The position numbers and the translations under genes are program-made. From NCBI GenBank assembly GCA_001543395.1, contig LPNG01000009.1, positions 1-64,000 on the forward strand: a DNA stretch of 64,000 nt. The letters are read 5' to 3'. How positions within the stretch are numbered: the stretch's first letter is position 1; each line of letters opens with the position of its first letter. This stretch comes from Candidatus Alcium sp. F082 (GTDB lineage Bacteria; Bacteroidota; Bacteroidia; Bacteroidales; F082). Of the stretch, positions 16,507 through 25,559 are shown in pieces. Below the pieces are notes generated by a model. It saw nothing but the letters and a program-made list of their open reading frames with translations, ran no database searches and had not been told where the DNA came from.

Positions 16507-17636
16507 AACAAGGTTGGCAGATATATAAATTAGAAGACATTTGTACGATATACGACAAATTGAGAAAGCCGATTTCCAAGAAAGACAGAGTGTCAGGCAT
16601 CTACCCGTATTATGGGGCATCTTGCGTTCAAGATTATGTCAATGACTATCTATTTGATGGTCGTTATGTACTGATTGGAGAAGATGGAGCGAAATGGGGA
16701 AGCGGTGAAGATACTGCATATATCGTGGAAGGAAAGTTTTGGGTGAATAACCACGCACATATTATCCAATGCAATAATGGCATCGTTGATACATTCATTT
16801 ATTATTACTTCAACCATTTAGATTTAACCAAATTGGTGGCAGGTGCTATTATCCCCAAACTCACACAGGAAACGCTTCGCAGTATGGAAATCCCTATCCC
16901 GCCACTTTCCGAGCAGCAGCGCATCGTTTCCCTGTTGGATGCCGAGTTTGCCAAGATTGATGCCCTGAAAGCCAATGCCGAAAAGAACTTGCAGAACGCA
17001 AAGGACTTGTTTCAAGCGGCGTTGAAGAAGGAATTGGAGCCGAAGGAGGGGTGGATTACCAAGCGATTAAATGACATATATGATGTCAGAGACGGCACTC
17101 ACGATAGTCCTAAATACCATTTGGAAGGCTATCCACTTGTGACATCAAAGAATCTCCGCAACGGAATGGTCGAAATGGATAATGTGAAGTACATTTCCAA
17201 AGAAGACTATGACAAAATCAATGAAAGAAGCAAGGTTGATATTGGGGATGTCCTATTTGCTATGATTGGAACTATAGGCAATCCTTCGTTAGTCACGGAA
17301 GAGCCGCATTATGCCATCAAGAATATGGCATTATTCAAAGTCCCCAAAAACCAATCGGGAGCATTGTTAAGATATGTACTTTCTTCCGATGGTGTATTAA
17401 ACGAGATGCACAAAAAGGCAAAAGGTTCTAATCAACCCTTTGTTTCGTTGGGCTATCTTCGTAACTTTGTGATTACCATACCCGAATCTATTGAAGAACA
17501 AAATGAACTTGTTGCCCGTCTCGATGCCCTGAACGAGAAATGCAAGACCCTTCAAGCAAACTATGAAAAGACCCTGAGCCTTTGCGATGACCTGAAACAA
17601 GCCTTGCTGAGAAAGGCGTTTAACGGAGAAATATAA
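16503..17636 (+). CDS. hsdS: Type I restriction-modification specificity subunit S
   Basis: A 377-residue HsdS, which sets the target sequence. It has two target-recognition domains (about 1-135 and 185-320), each followed by a conserved coiled-coil spacer: IPIPPLSEQQRIVSLLDAEF near residue 130, and the related IPESIEEQNELVARLDALNE near 325, ending LLRKAFNGEI. It recognises a bipartite DNA target that cannot be deduced here. No second hsdS copy or invertase is nearby, so shuffling phase variation is not indicated. Confidence 0.93.
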   Translation: MKQGWQIYKLEDICTIYDKLRKPISKKDRVSGIYPYYGASCVQDYVNDYLFDGRYVLIGEDGAKWGSGEDTAYIVEGKFWVNNHAHIIQCNNGIVDTFIYYYFNHLDLTKLVAGAIIPKLTQETLRSMEIPIPPLSEQQRIVSLLDAEFAKIDALKANAEKNLQNAKDLFQAALKKELEPKEGWITKRLNDIYDVRDGTHDSPKYHLEGYPLVTSKNLRNGMVEMDNVKYISKEDYDKINERSKVDIGDVLFAMIGTIGNPSLVTEEPHYAIKNMALFKVPKNQSGALLRYVLSSDGVLNEMHKKAKGSNQPFVSLGYLRNFVITIPESIEEQNELVARLDALNEKCKTLQANYEKTLSLCDDLKQALLRKAFNGEI

Positions 17637-17642
17637 ACGACT

Positions 17643-19988
17643 ATGAACGAAGCCCAAACCCGATTGAACAAGATAGACCCCGCATTGAAGAAGGCAGGGT
17701 GGAATGTGGTTGAGCAGAGCCACATCATCGTGGAATATGCCATCACCAATGGCAGGGTGAGCAAAAGTGTTGCGCCCAAGCCCCTGAAGGCCGACTATAT
17801 CCTGACCTATAAAGGCGTGAAGTTGGCCGTGGTAGAGGCCAAGAGCGATGAAAAGGACGTGAGCGAAGGCGTTGCGCAAGCCAAGCAATACGCCAAGATG
17901 CTCAACATCCGCTTCACCTACGCCACCAACGGCGATAAGATTTACGCTATGGATATGGAAACGGGCGAGGAACAGGAAGTTTCGGCCTATCCAACACCCG
18001 ATGAACTATGGACTTGGACTTTCGGCGATGCTGACGAATGGCGGGACAAATTCAACGAGCAGCCCTTGTTCAACAACGGCACGAAGAATCCACGATACTA
18101 TCAGGAAATCGCCATCAACAAGACCCTTGCGGCCATAGCAGCGGGCAAAGACCGCATCTTGCTGACCCTTGCCACGGGAACGGGAAAGACCTACATAGCC
18201 TTCCAAATCGCTTGGAAACTTTTCCAAACCAAGTGGAACGTGAAGAAGACAGGCAACCGACCCCGCATCCTGTTTTTGGCTGACCGCAACGTTTTGGCCA
18301 ACCAAGCCTTCAACGGATTCTTTGGCTTCGCCCCCGATGCCCTTGTGCGCATCAAGCCCGATAGCATCAGGAAGAACGGCAAAGTGCCTACCAACGGCTC
18401 TGTGTTCTTCACCATCTTCCAAACCTTTATGACAGGTGAGGACGGCAAGTTTGTGTTTGGCGACTACCCTAAGGACTTCTTCGACCTCGTTATCATCGAC
18501 GAATGCCATAGAGGTGGAGCAAAGGACGAAAGCAATTGGCGGGCTATCCTTGAATACTTTAGCCCCGCCGTGCAAATCGGTCTGACCGCAACACCAAGAC
18601 GGGAAATCAACGCCGATACTTATAAATACTTTGGCGAACCCGTTTACCAATACTCATTGAAACAAGGCATTGCCGATGGCTTCCTGACCCCGTTCCGTCA
18701 TTGCAAGATGCAAGGCACGATTGACGAATACATCTACAGCCCCGAAGACGAAATTCTGTCAGGCGAGGTGGACGAAACCAAGGTCTATACCGAGAAGGAT
18801 TTCTACTCAGGCAACATATATATCAAGCAGCGTGATGAAGCCCGTGTGAAAGAGTTTATGCAGCACATCAAGCCCGACGAAAAGACCATAGTGTTTTGTG
18901 CCACGCAGAACCACGCAGCGCAAATCCGTGATATGATAAACCGCTTCCACAAAGGCAATCCCGAATATGCAGTGCGCATCACCGCCAACGACGGGGAAAT
19001 GGGCGAACAATACCTGAAAGAGTTTCAAGACAACGAAAAGACCATACCAACCATCCTGACCACTTCGCAGAAACTATCCACAGGCGTTGATGCCCTGAAC
19101 GTGCGCAACATCGTATTGCTCCGACCCATCAAGAGTATGATTGAGTTCAAGCAAATCATAGGCAGGGGAACAAGACTTTACGAAGGCAAGTATTACTTCA
19201 CCATCTACGACTTTGTGAAGGCATACGAGAACTTCCAAGACCCTACTTGGGACGGCGAACCCGTTTGCCCCGTATGCAGCAACAATCCCTGTACTTGCGA
19301 GGCCGAACCAGTTGAATACGAACAGGAGGAAGGCGGCGAAGATAGTGTGTTCAGAGAAAGACCTGAATACAAGCCAAAATCACCCAAGGAAGAGGAAGAA
19401 CAGGAGAAGCCCGAAAGACTTGAAATCCGCCTATCAGATGGCCGCACACGTAAAATCCGTTTCATCAAGTCGGATATGTTTTGGGGAGCGGATGGGAAGC
19501 CTGTGAGTGCCGAAGATTTCTTGAAGGCGATGTTCGGCCAAATGCCTGAGTTCTACACGTCCATTGAAGACCTCAGGGAAAAGTGGTCATCACCCAAGAC
19601 GAGGGAAGAACTCTTGGATAAGATGAGCGAAGCGGGCTATGACATCGAAACGCTCAACCGCATACGAACCTTGATAGATGCTGACAACTCCGACCTGTTG
19701 GATGTGTTGGAGTACATTTCCTTCAACGTTGAGCCAATCCAAAGGGCTGAGCGGGTGCAACGTACAGACCCGTATGTTGAGACCCTGACCGCTCAGCAAC
19801 AGGATTTCGTCAAGTACGTCATCACCTTATACATCCGTGAAGGCATTGAAGAACTTGGAACAAGCAAGTTGCCTGAGATACTGAAAATGAAGTACGGCTC
19901 CATCGGCGACGGGACAATGGCACTTGGCGGCTTGGATGTGGCCAAGAACACTTTCTATGGATTCCAGAAGAGCTTGTACTTGAATTGA
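17643..19988 (+). CDS. hsdR: Type I restriction endonuclease subunit R
   Basis: A 781-residue HsdR of the EcoEI-like group. The N-terminal nuclease domain contains VAVVEAKSDEK-type residues (LAVVEAKSDEKDVSEG) with the PD-ExK signature. It is followed by a superfamily 2 translocase with Walker A LATGTGKTYIAFQIA, DECHRGG and LTATPRREINADTY, and helicase motif VI IIGRGTRLYEGK. The region after residue 560 is Glu-rich, then the C-terminal EcoEI_R domain binds the M/S core. It restricts unmethylated foreign DNA. It follows hsdS after 6 bp and ends just before the SIR2 gene. Confidence 0.95.
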   Translation: MNEAQTRLNKIDPALKKAGWNVVEQSHIIVEYAITNGRVSKSVAPKPLKADYILTYKGVKLAVVEAKSDEKDVSEGVAQAKQYAKMLNIRFTYATNGDKIYAMDMETGEEQEVSAYPTPDELWTWTFGDADEWRDKFNEQPLFNNGTKNPRYYQEIAINKTLAAIAAGKDRILLTLATGTGKTYIAFQIAWKLFQTKWNVKKTGNRPRILFLADRNVLANQAFNGFFGFAPDALVRIKPDSIRKNGKVPTNGSVFFTIFQTFMTGEDGKFVFGDYPKDFFDLVIIDECHRGGAKDESNWRAILEYFSPAVQIGLTATPRREINADTYKYFGEPVYQYSLKQGIADGFLTPFRHCKMQGTIDEYIYSPEDEILSGEVDETKVYTEKDFYSGNIYIKQRDEARVKEFMQHIKPDEKTIVFCATQNHAAQIRDMINRFHKGNPEYAVRITANDGEMGEQYLKEFQDNEKTIPTILTTSQKLSTGVDALNVRNIVLLRPIKSMIEFKQIIGRGTRLYEGKYYFTIYDFVKAYENFQDPTWDGEPVCPVCSNNPCTCEAEPVEYEQEEGGEDSVFRERPEYKPKSPKEEEEQEKPERLEIRLSDGRTRKIRFIKSDMFWGADGKPVSAEDFLKAMFGQMPEFYTSIEDLREKWSSPKTREELLDKMSEAGYDIETLNRIRTLIDADNSDLLDVLEYISFNVEPIQRAERVQRTDPYVETLTAQQQDFVKYVITLYIREGIEELGTSKLPEILKMKYGSIGDGTMALGGLDVAKNTFYGFQKSLYLN

Positions 19989-20017
19989 GCTATCGTCTTT
20001 TAACTAATAATTTTAAC

Positions 20018-22894
20018 ATGGACAATACACAAATTGCACATTTGATTCATATCCAAGAAGCCAGTCGTCAAAACAAACTTGTAGTATTTGTTGGAGCGGG
20101 AGTTTCTGCCAACTCAGGGATCCCTACCTGGAATGAACTGATAGATTCTTTTAAGAGCGAATTATCTGACAACCAACGAAACGAAAAAGACGATTTAAAA
20201 ATCGCTCAATTGTATAAGGATTCCCGAGGGTTTAAAGAGTATTTTGAAAAAATACGAAAAGTATTGAAAGATGGAAAAGCATCATTTAATCCTATTCACA
20301 CAGCCATATTAGAACTTTCCCCATCACATATCATCACAACCAACTATGACGATTTAATTGAGCAATCAATAAAGTCCAATTTCAAGCAATACGACATAAT
20401 CACAAAAGATTCTGACTTGCCTTATTCTCGATACCCAAACAAAGTCGTTAAAATGCATGGGGATTTTAAAACAGGCAACATCGTTTTGGCAGAAAATGAT
20501 TATTATAACTATGAAACCAGTTTTCCTTTAATTCGCTCATTTGTCACATCTCTTTTCGCCACACATGTCGTGCTGTTCGTCGGTTTCTCATTTGCCGACT
20601 TGAACCTTAAAATAATCCTGAATGAAATAAAAAACATTCTTGATAACAATATGCAACGGGTTTATCTATTAACAGACGAATCAATAGATAAAGATTTAAC
20701 CTGTTATTATGAAAGAAAAGGAATTAATGTAGTAAGCATTAGCAACCCAGACGACTACATCACTAATTATAAAATATGGCTCAACGAGTCAGACTTAAAT
20801 AAACTCAAATCGCAGAAAGGAAAAACTTTATACAAACAACTTAAAACTATTGAATCATTAGACAGAACTAGTTCTGAAGATTTGCTCAAGCTAGTATCAA
20901 GCAAGCTAAAAAAAATTGAGCCCGAACTAAATGTGATAGGAGACGGGCTCCGTTATCTATTTCCTAAGGATTCGTTTACTATATGGAATCGCTATTCTGA
21001 AGGGTTACAATTATTCTCTCCCTATTTTGACAAATTAGAGAAAGACCTAAAAACAAGTTCGGGTAAAAGAAAATTTGTTAAATTATTTCCCAAACAAGAA
21101 AGGGTATTCTTGTTCCAACAAGCCTTTGTCAATCAAATCTATACATTAGAGAACATACCGATTATTACAAGCAATAACTACGATAAAATACTTAAATCTT
21201 TTGATGAAGTGTTTTATGTGGACTATTTTTATTCTTTAGATTTTGGACAACTATTCAATTCAATAAAAACTCTCAGAACAATAGGTTTATCTTACACAAA
21301 AAGAGACCTCTTTTTACCTTACATACTATGCAGATTAGGGAAATACCATGAAGCCTATCAGCAATATGAACTATTGTTACAAAAGTTTTGGGAGCAAGAG
21401 CGATATGTTTTGTATTATATTTGTCTTTATAATTTATATAACATTCGTCACAAAATCACTTCAGAATCTTGGCATAGAGACGACATTGACGCAAATAGAA
21501 TTATTGAAGAAATCGAGCAATATGACCTTGAAGCAATTCTTATAAAGCTCCCCATTGACAAAGAGATCAAGCAAATATTAAAAGATATACTAACATACAG
21601 ATTCTTTAGTCAAAAAGCAATTGATGCAGATGAACTATCACGAAAAATTCACCAGCAACGAAAACATGCAGACAAAGGTGGCGTCTCAATGAATAGCAAT
21701 ATATATGCACTAACAGCAAAATTTTATCAAGTATTCAATTTTTGTGTATCTAACTGTATAGAATTCAATAACTCATATTTCTTTTCACTCGCAAAAGATA
21801 CAGCAATTGGAATATTAAATAGCCATAAAACAATTGAAAACCACTATAATGAAATACTATGTGCTACAAAACTGAACTTGTTGGAATGGCAACATGTTTT
21901 TGTATTGTTATTTTATCTCAAAACAAATGAACTGAAAGAACTATTCAATCAATATGACGTACAGGAAATACAATTGAGCGAAGAAGCAATTCATAAATTC
22001 GAGACCATTATCGATAATTTGCATAGTTATATATTTCCCAACAACAGATTTCAGAATCCATCATTTGACATAGAAGTGTTATCGGACATTATTGGTAACA
22101 TTGTTCTTCTTCTTGGTTGTTCATCAAAGACCATTTCTAACGAAATCGCCGAAAAACTCTATTGTGTTATTCTTGGAATATGGCGGTTCCCACTTTGCAA
22201 TATTGTCCAAGAGTCACTTTATTTATTGATAAAACGGCTTCCACCTTCAAATCAAACAGCCATTAAACTCTTAGAAAACTGCATCTCAACTAACAGAGAT
22301 AAATCAATAAAAATAGCTCAAGTATTAAATGAACAATTCTTACATAATAACATCAAATTTGATTCGATTAGTGATATAAAGATACTATTTGACCAAACCG
22401 ATGGTCGTCTTGGGCTTGCTCTTTATCCTTCTCTACCAACGCAATTACAAAATCAATTTGTGGAGTACAATCAAAAACATAACCGGATACTACTTATGTA
22501 TTTAATAATTGTACACCATACAAAGTCGGCCATCTCTGATATTAAACACTTTGAAGAGCTACTTAAACAGCCAAACTTCACACAAGGTTTGGAAAAAGAA
22601 CAAATTCTCAGAGTTTGCTGGTTTTTATCATTTTTTAGAAAGCAAGAACAATATTCAAATGTTTATAACATAATAGACGGTTATGGAAAATCATTTGCTC
22701 AATATGAGTTTTATTTAAACCCTATAAAATACCAAGATACTGCAAGTATAAAAGCAGAATGGTTATTAAAACTAGAGGATTCCGAAATAAAAAAACTATT
22801 GAAAAACAAGAAAATACAAAGTATCGTAAAAGACCATCTTTTATCAAAGGAAAACGACATGGCCACAATAAAAAGATTTATCACATTACTATAA
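20018..22894 (+). CDS. SIR2-domain protein, probable NADase defence effector
   Basis: 958 residues. The N-terminal ~250 are a SIR2 domain: VVFVGAGVSANSGIPTWNEL (NAD-binding GAG), ITTNYDDLIEQ (catalytic-site TNYD), MHGDF (general-base His) and LFVGFSFADLNLK. The remaining ~700 residues are helical, rich in Lys, Ile and Asn, and match no family I recognise. SIR2 effectors in bacterial defence (Thoeris, DSR, SIR2-HerA, short Ago systems) deplete NAD+ on infection; the same is inferred here. The ORF-track TTG start overlaps hsdR; the ATG at 20018 is preferred. The gene is strikingly AT-rich compared with hsdR, so it was probably acquired separately. Confidence 0.85.
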   Translation: MDNTQIAHLIHIQEASRQNKLVVFVGAGVSANSGIPTWNELIDSFKSELSDNQRNEKDDLKIAQLYKDSRGFKEYFEKIRKVLKDGKASFNPIHTAILELSPSHIITTNYDDLIEQSIKSNFKQYDIITKDSDLPYSRYPNKVVKMHGDFKTGNIVLAENDYYNYETSFPLIRSFVTSLFATHVVLFVGFSFADLNLKIILNEIKNILDNNMQRVYLLTDESIDKDLTCYYERKGINVVSISNPDDYITNYKIWLNESDLNKLKSQKGKTLYKQLKTIESLDRTSSEDLLKLVSSKLKKIEPELNVIGDGLRYLFPKDSFTIWNRYSEGLQLFSPYFDKLEKDLKTSSGKRKFVKLFPKQERVFLFQQAFVNQIYTLENIPIITSNNYDKILKSFDEVFYVDYFYSLDFGQLFNSIKTLRTIGLSYTKRDLFLPYILCRLGKYHEAYQQYELLLQKFWEQERYVLYYICLYNLYNIRHKITSESWHRDDIDANRIIEEIEQYDLEAILIKLPIDKEIKQILKDILTYRFFSQKAIDADELSRKIHQQRKHADKGGVSMNSNIYALTAKFYQVFNFCVSNCIEFNNSYFFSLAKDTAIGILNSHKTIENHYNEILCATKLNLLEWQHVFVLLFYLKTNELKELFNQYDVQEIQLSEEAIHKFETIIDNLHSYIFPNNRFQNPSFDIEVLSDIIGNIVLLLGCSSKTISNEIAEKLYCVILGIWRFPLCNIVQESLYLLIKRLPPSNQTAIKLLENCISTNRDKSIKIAQVLNEQFLHNNIKFDSISDIKILFDQTDGRLGLALYPSLPTQLQNQFVEYNQKHNRILLMYLIIVHHTKSAISDIKHFEELLKQPNFTQGLEKEQILRVCWFLSFFRKQEQYSNVYNIIDGYGKSFAQYEFYLNPIKYQDTASIKAEWLLKLEDSEIKKLLKNKKIQSIVKDHLLSKENDMATIKRFITLL

Positions 22895-22915
22895 CAATGT
22901 GAATAAACAATCTCC

Positions 22916-23071
22916 ATGTCTCCCTACGACCCTAACCTCCGCCACCGCCGTACCGTACGCCTACGAGATTATGATTACGTCTCGACGGGATGGTATTATC
23001 CTCTTTTTGCGGCCAATAATCCGCAAAATCTGCGGATAATTAACCGCAAAATTTGCGGATTATTGAAATAA
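22916..23071 (+). pseudogene. Remnant of a REP-associated (IS200-like) transposase N-terminus
   Basis: A 51-codon frame (too short for the ORF track) starts MSPYDPNLRHRRTVRLRDYD and continues YVSTGWYYPLF before running into the palindromic operator. The start resembles the N-termini of Bacteroidota Y1/REP-associated tyrosine transposases (RRSIRLKGYDYSQAG type, recalled, not searched). The catalytic HUH and Tyr motifs are absent. It is interpreted as a decayed fragment that is not functional. Confidence 0.5.
23016..23064. promoter_or_regulatory. Twin-palindrome operator upstream of fic
   Basis: Two palindromes, CCGCAAAATCTGCGG (23021-23035) and CCGCAAAATTTGCGG (23044-23058), have starts 23 bp apart, about two helical turns. 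The outer arms AATAATCCGCAAA and TTTGCGGATTATT form a perfect inverted repeat. An extra half-site TTTGCGG precedes it at 23006-23012. The right palindrome overlaps the -33 box of the fic promoter, which suggests repression, perhaps by the Fic protein's own C-terminal helix-turn-helix. Confidence 0.75.
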
Positions 23072-23084
23072 TGTGTATTTTTGC
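23052..23084 (+). promoter_or_regulatory. fic promoter
   Basis: TTTG (23052-23055) and TATTTTTGC (23076-23084), 20 bp apart, end 21 bp before the fic ATG. Confidence 0.65.
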
Positions 23085-23105
23085 AGCCGAAATATTCGAT
23101 TAAAC

Positions 23106-24251
23106 ATGACATCCTACATCCATCAAAGCAAACAATGGCCGCATTTCACCTGGGACAAGGATCTTGTCGCAGACAGATTGGCTTCCGTCAACAAAGCCTC
23201 GGGATTCCTTATGGGCCGACTCGACGCCATAGGGTTCGATGCCCGCCTGTCGGCCAACGCCGAGATGCTCTCCAACGACATCATCAACTCCTCAGAGATT
23301 GAAGGCATTGCATTGAACGCCAAACAAGTGCGTTCTTCCATCGCCAGAAAGTTAGGCATCCCTTCTGATGCCGAAGAACCCGCCAACCACTATGTGGAAG
23401 GCGTCGTGGAGATGATGCTTGATGCCGTGAGCCATTACCGCCAACCCCTCACCCACGACCGGCTTTTCGGGTGGCACAACTGTCTGTTTCCTTCTGGCAG
23501 AAGCGGTTTTTCGAAAATCGACGTAGCACAATACCGCAAAGGCGAGATGAAAGTGGTTTCGGGCAATTACGGTCGCGAAAAAGTGCATTATGAAGCCGTT
23601 TCCGCACAAAATGTGCAGAAGGAAATGGATGTTTTCTTGGACTGGTTCAATACCGACATCGACTCGCCCACTTACCTGAAATCTGCCATCGCCCACTTTT
23701 GGTTTGTCTGCATCCACCCGTTCGACGACGGCAACGGGCGCATCGGTCGTGCCATCGCCGACATGGCACTCTCGCAAGCCGACAACTCTGCCATGCGCTT
23801 CTTCAGCATGTCGCGACAAATCAACAAAGACAAGAGATCGTATTACGATGTGCTGGAGCGCGTCAGCCGACAAACGGGCGCTGACATCACGGAATGGCTC
23901 ATCTGGTATCTCGACTGCATGGCACGCGCCATCAACGCTTCCGACGAAGTGCTTTCACGCATCCTCCAAAAATCTGTTTTTTGGCAAAACCACGCCCACA
24001 TCGCATTCACGGAGCGACAAAACAAAGTGCTGAACATCTATTTGGATGGTTATGTAGGCAAATTGACCGTGAAAAACTGGGCCAAACATTGCAAGGTTTC
24101 GGTCGACACGGCCTCTCGCGACATCAAAGACCTTGTAGAAAAAGGCGTTCTCGAGCCACAGCAAGGACGCGTGAGGGATGTGTATTACGGCATCCGCTGC
24201 GACGACACGACACTGCTTGTTCCCGGTCCGCAAGATGATGACGATGATTGA
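23106..24251 (+). CDS. Fic family protein (DUF4172 - Fic - winged helix)
   Basis: 381 residues. An N-terminal DUF4172 domain is followed by an inhibitory-helix-like motif SSEIEGI (S/TxxxE-G, class II Fic). The Fic core has the full active site HPFDDGNGRIGRA near residue 205-217. A C-terminal helix-turn-helix (LTVKNWAKHCKVSVDTASRDIKDLVEKGVL) follows. The enzyme would AMPylate (or otherwise nucleotidylate) a target protein, held in check by the inhibitory Glu; the DNA-binding tail suggests autoregulation. The target is unknown. The ATG at 23106 fits the promoter; the earlier ORF-track start lies in the promoter. Confidence 0.92.
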   Translation: MTSYIHQSKQWPHFTWDKDLVADRLASVNKASGFLMGRLDAIGFDARLSANAEMLSNDIINSSEIEGIALNAKQVRSSIARKLGIPSDAEEPANHYVEGVVEMMLDAVSHYRQPLTHDRLFGWHNCLFPSGRSGFSKIDVAQYRKGEMKVVSGNYGREKVHYEAVSAQNVQKEMDVFLDWFNTDIDSPTYLKSAIAHFWFVCIHPFDDGNGRIGRAIADMALSQADNSAMRFFSMSRQINKDKRSYYDVLERVSRQTGADITEWLIWYLDCMARAINASDEVLSRILQKSVFWQNHAHIAFTERQNKVLNIYLDGYVGKLTVKNWAKHCKVSVDTASRDIKDLVEKGVLEPQQGRVRDVYYGIRCDDTTLLVPGPQDDDDD

Positions 24252-24276
24252 TAGTCAAACCAATCAAATTAAACCC

Positions 24277-24285
24277 TATCTTTGC
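24277..24285 (+). promoter_or_regulatory. -7 promoter element for the FecCD permease
   Basis: TATCTTTGC, 19 bp before the ATG at 24305. It supports that start over the ORF-track start at 24248, which overlaps fic. Confidence 0.55.
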
Positions 24286-24304
24286 AACGCAAAACAACCC
24301 CATA

Positions 24305-25366
24305 ATGGCATCCGACACCGAAAACACCATCCGCCGCAAAACGCCACCCATCGCACTGGTCTCCATCGCGATCCTGGCCGTCGGCATCGTGCTGTTCGTC
24401 CTGAACCTGCGCTATGGCTCGGTGTCGATCCCGTGGAATGAATTCTGGGATGCGCTGTTCAATGGCGACACTTCGACCTACCGCGCCATCATCCTCGACT
24501 ACCGCTTGCCACAAGCCATCACGGCGCTGCTGGCGGGCATAGGTCTATCGGTATCGGGCCTCCTGATGCAGACCCTCTTCCGTAACCCCCTTGCCGACCC
24601 TTCCCTGTTGGGCATTAGCAGCGGCGCGAGTCTCGGCGTGGCCTTCGTGGTCCTGCTGGGCACCGCCACGGGCCTGTCGGTCAGCACGCTGTCGCTGTGG
24701 TCGACCTTCGGCGTCACCATAGCGGCTTTTCTGGGCGCTTTCGCGGTGCTGCTGCTCATCCTCGCGCTCAGCTCGAGGCTCCGCAGCATGGTCAGCCTGG
24801 TGCTGGTGGGCATCATGATCGCCTACATCGCAGGCTCGGTCACCGACATCCTGAAGTTCTTCAGCCAAAAGGAAGGCTTGCACTCCTTCGTCATCTGGGG
24901 CCTGGGTAGCTTCTCCAATGTGAGCAAGGCCCAGCTGCCCTTCTTCGCCATCGCGGTAGCGGTCGGCACCATAGGCTCGTTTCTGCTTTTCAAGACATTG
25001 AATCTCTTACTGTTGGGCGAGCGTTATGCCGAGAATCTTGGTGTCAACATCCGTCGCAGTAGCATGCTCATCATTTTGGCCTCGGGCTTCCTTACCGCTC
25101 TCATCACGGCGTTTTGCGGTCCCATCGCCTTCTTAGGCTTGGCCGTGCCGCATATCGCACGCTTCCTATTTCGCAGCAGCGACCACAAGTTGCTTATCCC
25201 CGCCACGGCCTTCCTCGGCATGGACCTGGCCCTGTTCTGCAACCTCATCGCACGCCTGCCCTCGTTTGAAGGCAACCTACCCATCAACTCGGTCACGGCA
25301 CTGATTGGTGCGCCTATCGTGCTTTGGGTGATCTTCCACCGTCAAAAAGTCAATCACATACAATGA
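24305..25366 (+). CDS. FecCD/BtuC-type ABC transporter permease
   Basis: A 353-residue permease with about ten transmembrane helices, of the iron-siderophore/cobalamin/haem importer family. Signatures include YRLPQAITALLAGIGLSVSG, LLMQTLFRNPLADPSLLGIS and the C-terminal FCGPIAFLGLAVPHIARFLF. It would form a homodimer in the inner membrane and pair with the ATPase at 25560. No periplasmic binding protein is encoded in the window, so the substrate (iron complex, haem or corrinoid) is undetermined. A repeat element separates it from its ATPase. Confidence 0.93.
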   Translation: MASDTENTIRRKTPPIALVSIAILAVGIVLFVLNLRYGSVSIPWNEFWDALFNGDTSTYRAIILDYRLPQAITALLAGIGLSVSGLLMQTLFRNPLADPSLLGISSGASLGVAFVVLLGTATGLSVSTLSLWSTFGVTIAAFLGAFAVLLLILALSSRLRSMVSLVLVGIMIAYIAGSVTDILKFFSQKEGLHSFVIWGLGSFSNVSKAQLPFFAIAVAVGTIGSFLLFKTLNLLLLGERYAENLGVNIRRSSMLIILASGFLTALITAFCGPIAFLGLAVPHIARFLFRSSDHKLLIPATAFLGMDLALFCNLIARLPSFEGNLPINSVTALIGAPIVLWVIFHRQKVNHIQ

Positions 25367-25372
25367 AGATAC

Positions 25373-25542
25373 TTAACTACAGATTATACAGATTGTACAG
25401 AATGTCGCCACATAATTTCAAGGACGCAAGCGTCCAAATGGCACAGATTTCTACCCGCACCAAGCCATCTGTAATAATTGGATGCTTGCATCTCAAAAAT
25501 TATCAGACTAGGAATCGGTTTAATCTGTCAAATCTGTAGTTA
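25373..25542. repeat. MITE-like element with terminal inverted repeats
   Basis: TTAACTACAGATTATACAGATT (25373-25394) faces AATCTGTCAAATCTGTAGTTAA (25521-25542); the 22 bp arms pair with two or three mismatches. Internal smaller palindromes include GGACGCAAGCGTCC. The 170 bp element lies 6 bp after the permease stop and ends 18 bp before the ATPase start. The ORF-track entry here is not a credible gene. Confidence 0.7.
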
Positions 25543-25559
25543 ATACACAATCCCTGTCC

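Noticed and set aside
16503-17636. Phase-variable hsdS
   Set aside because: No second specificity gene, inverted repeats or invertase were seen near the operon.
25324-25539. 71-residue ORF between the ABC permease and ATPase genes
   Set aside because: It reads through the end of the permease gene and the inverted-repeat element and has no credible protein features.
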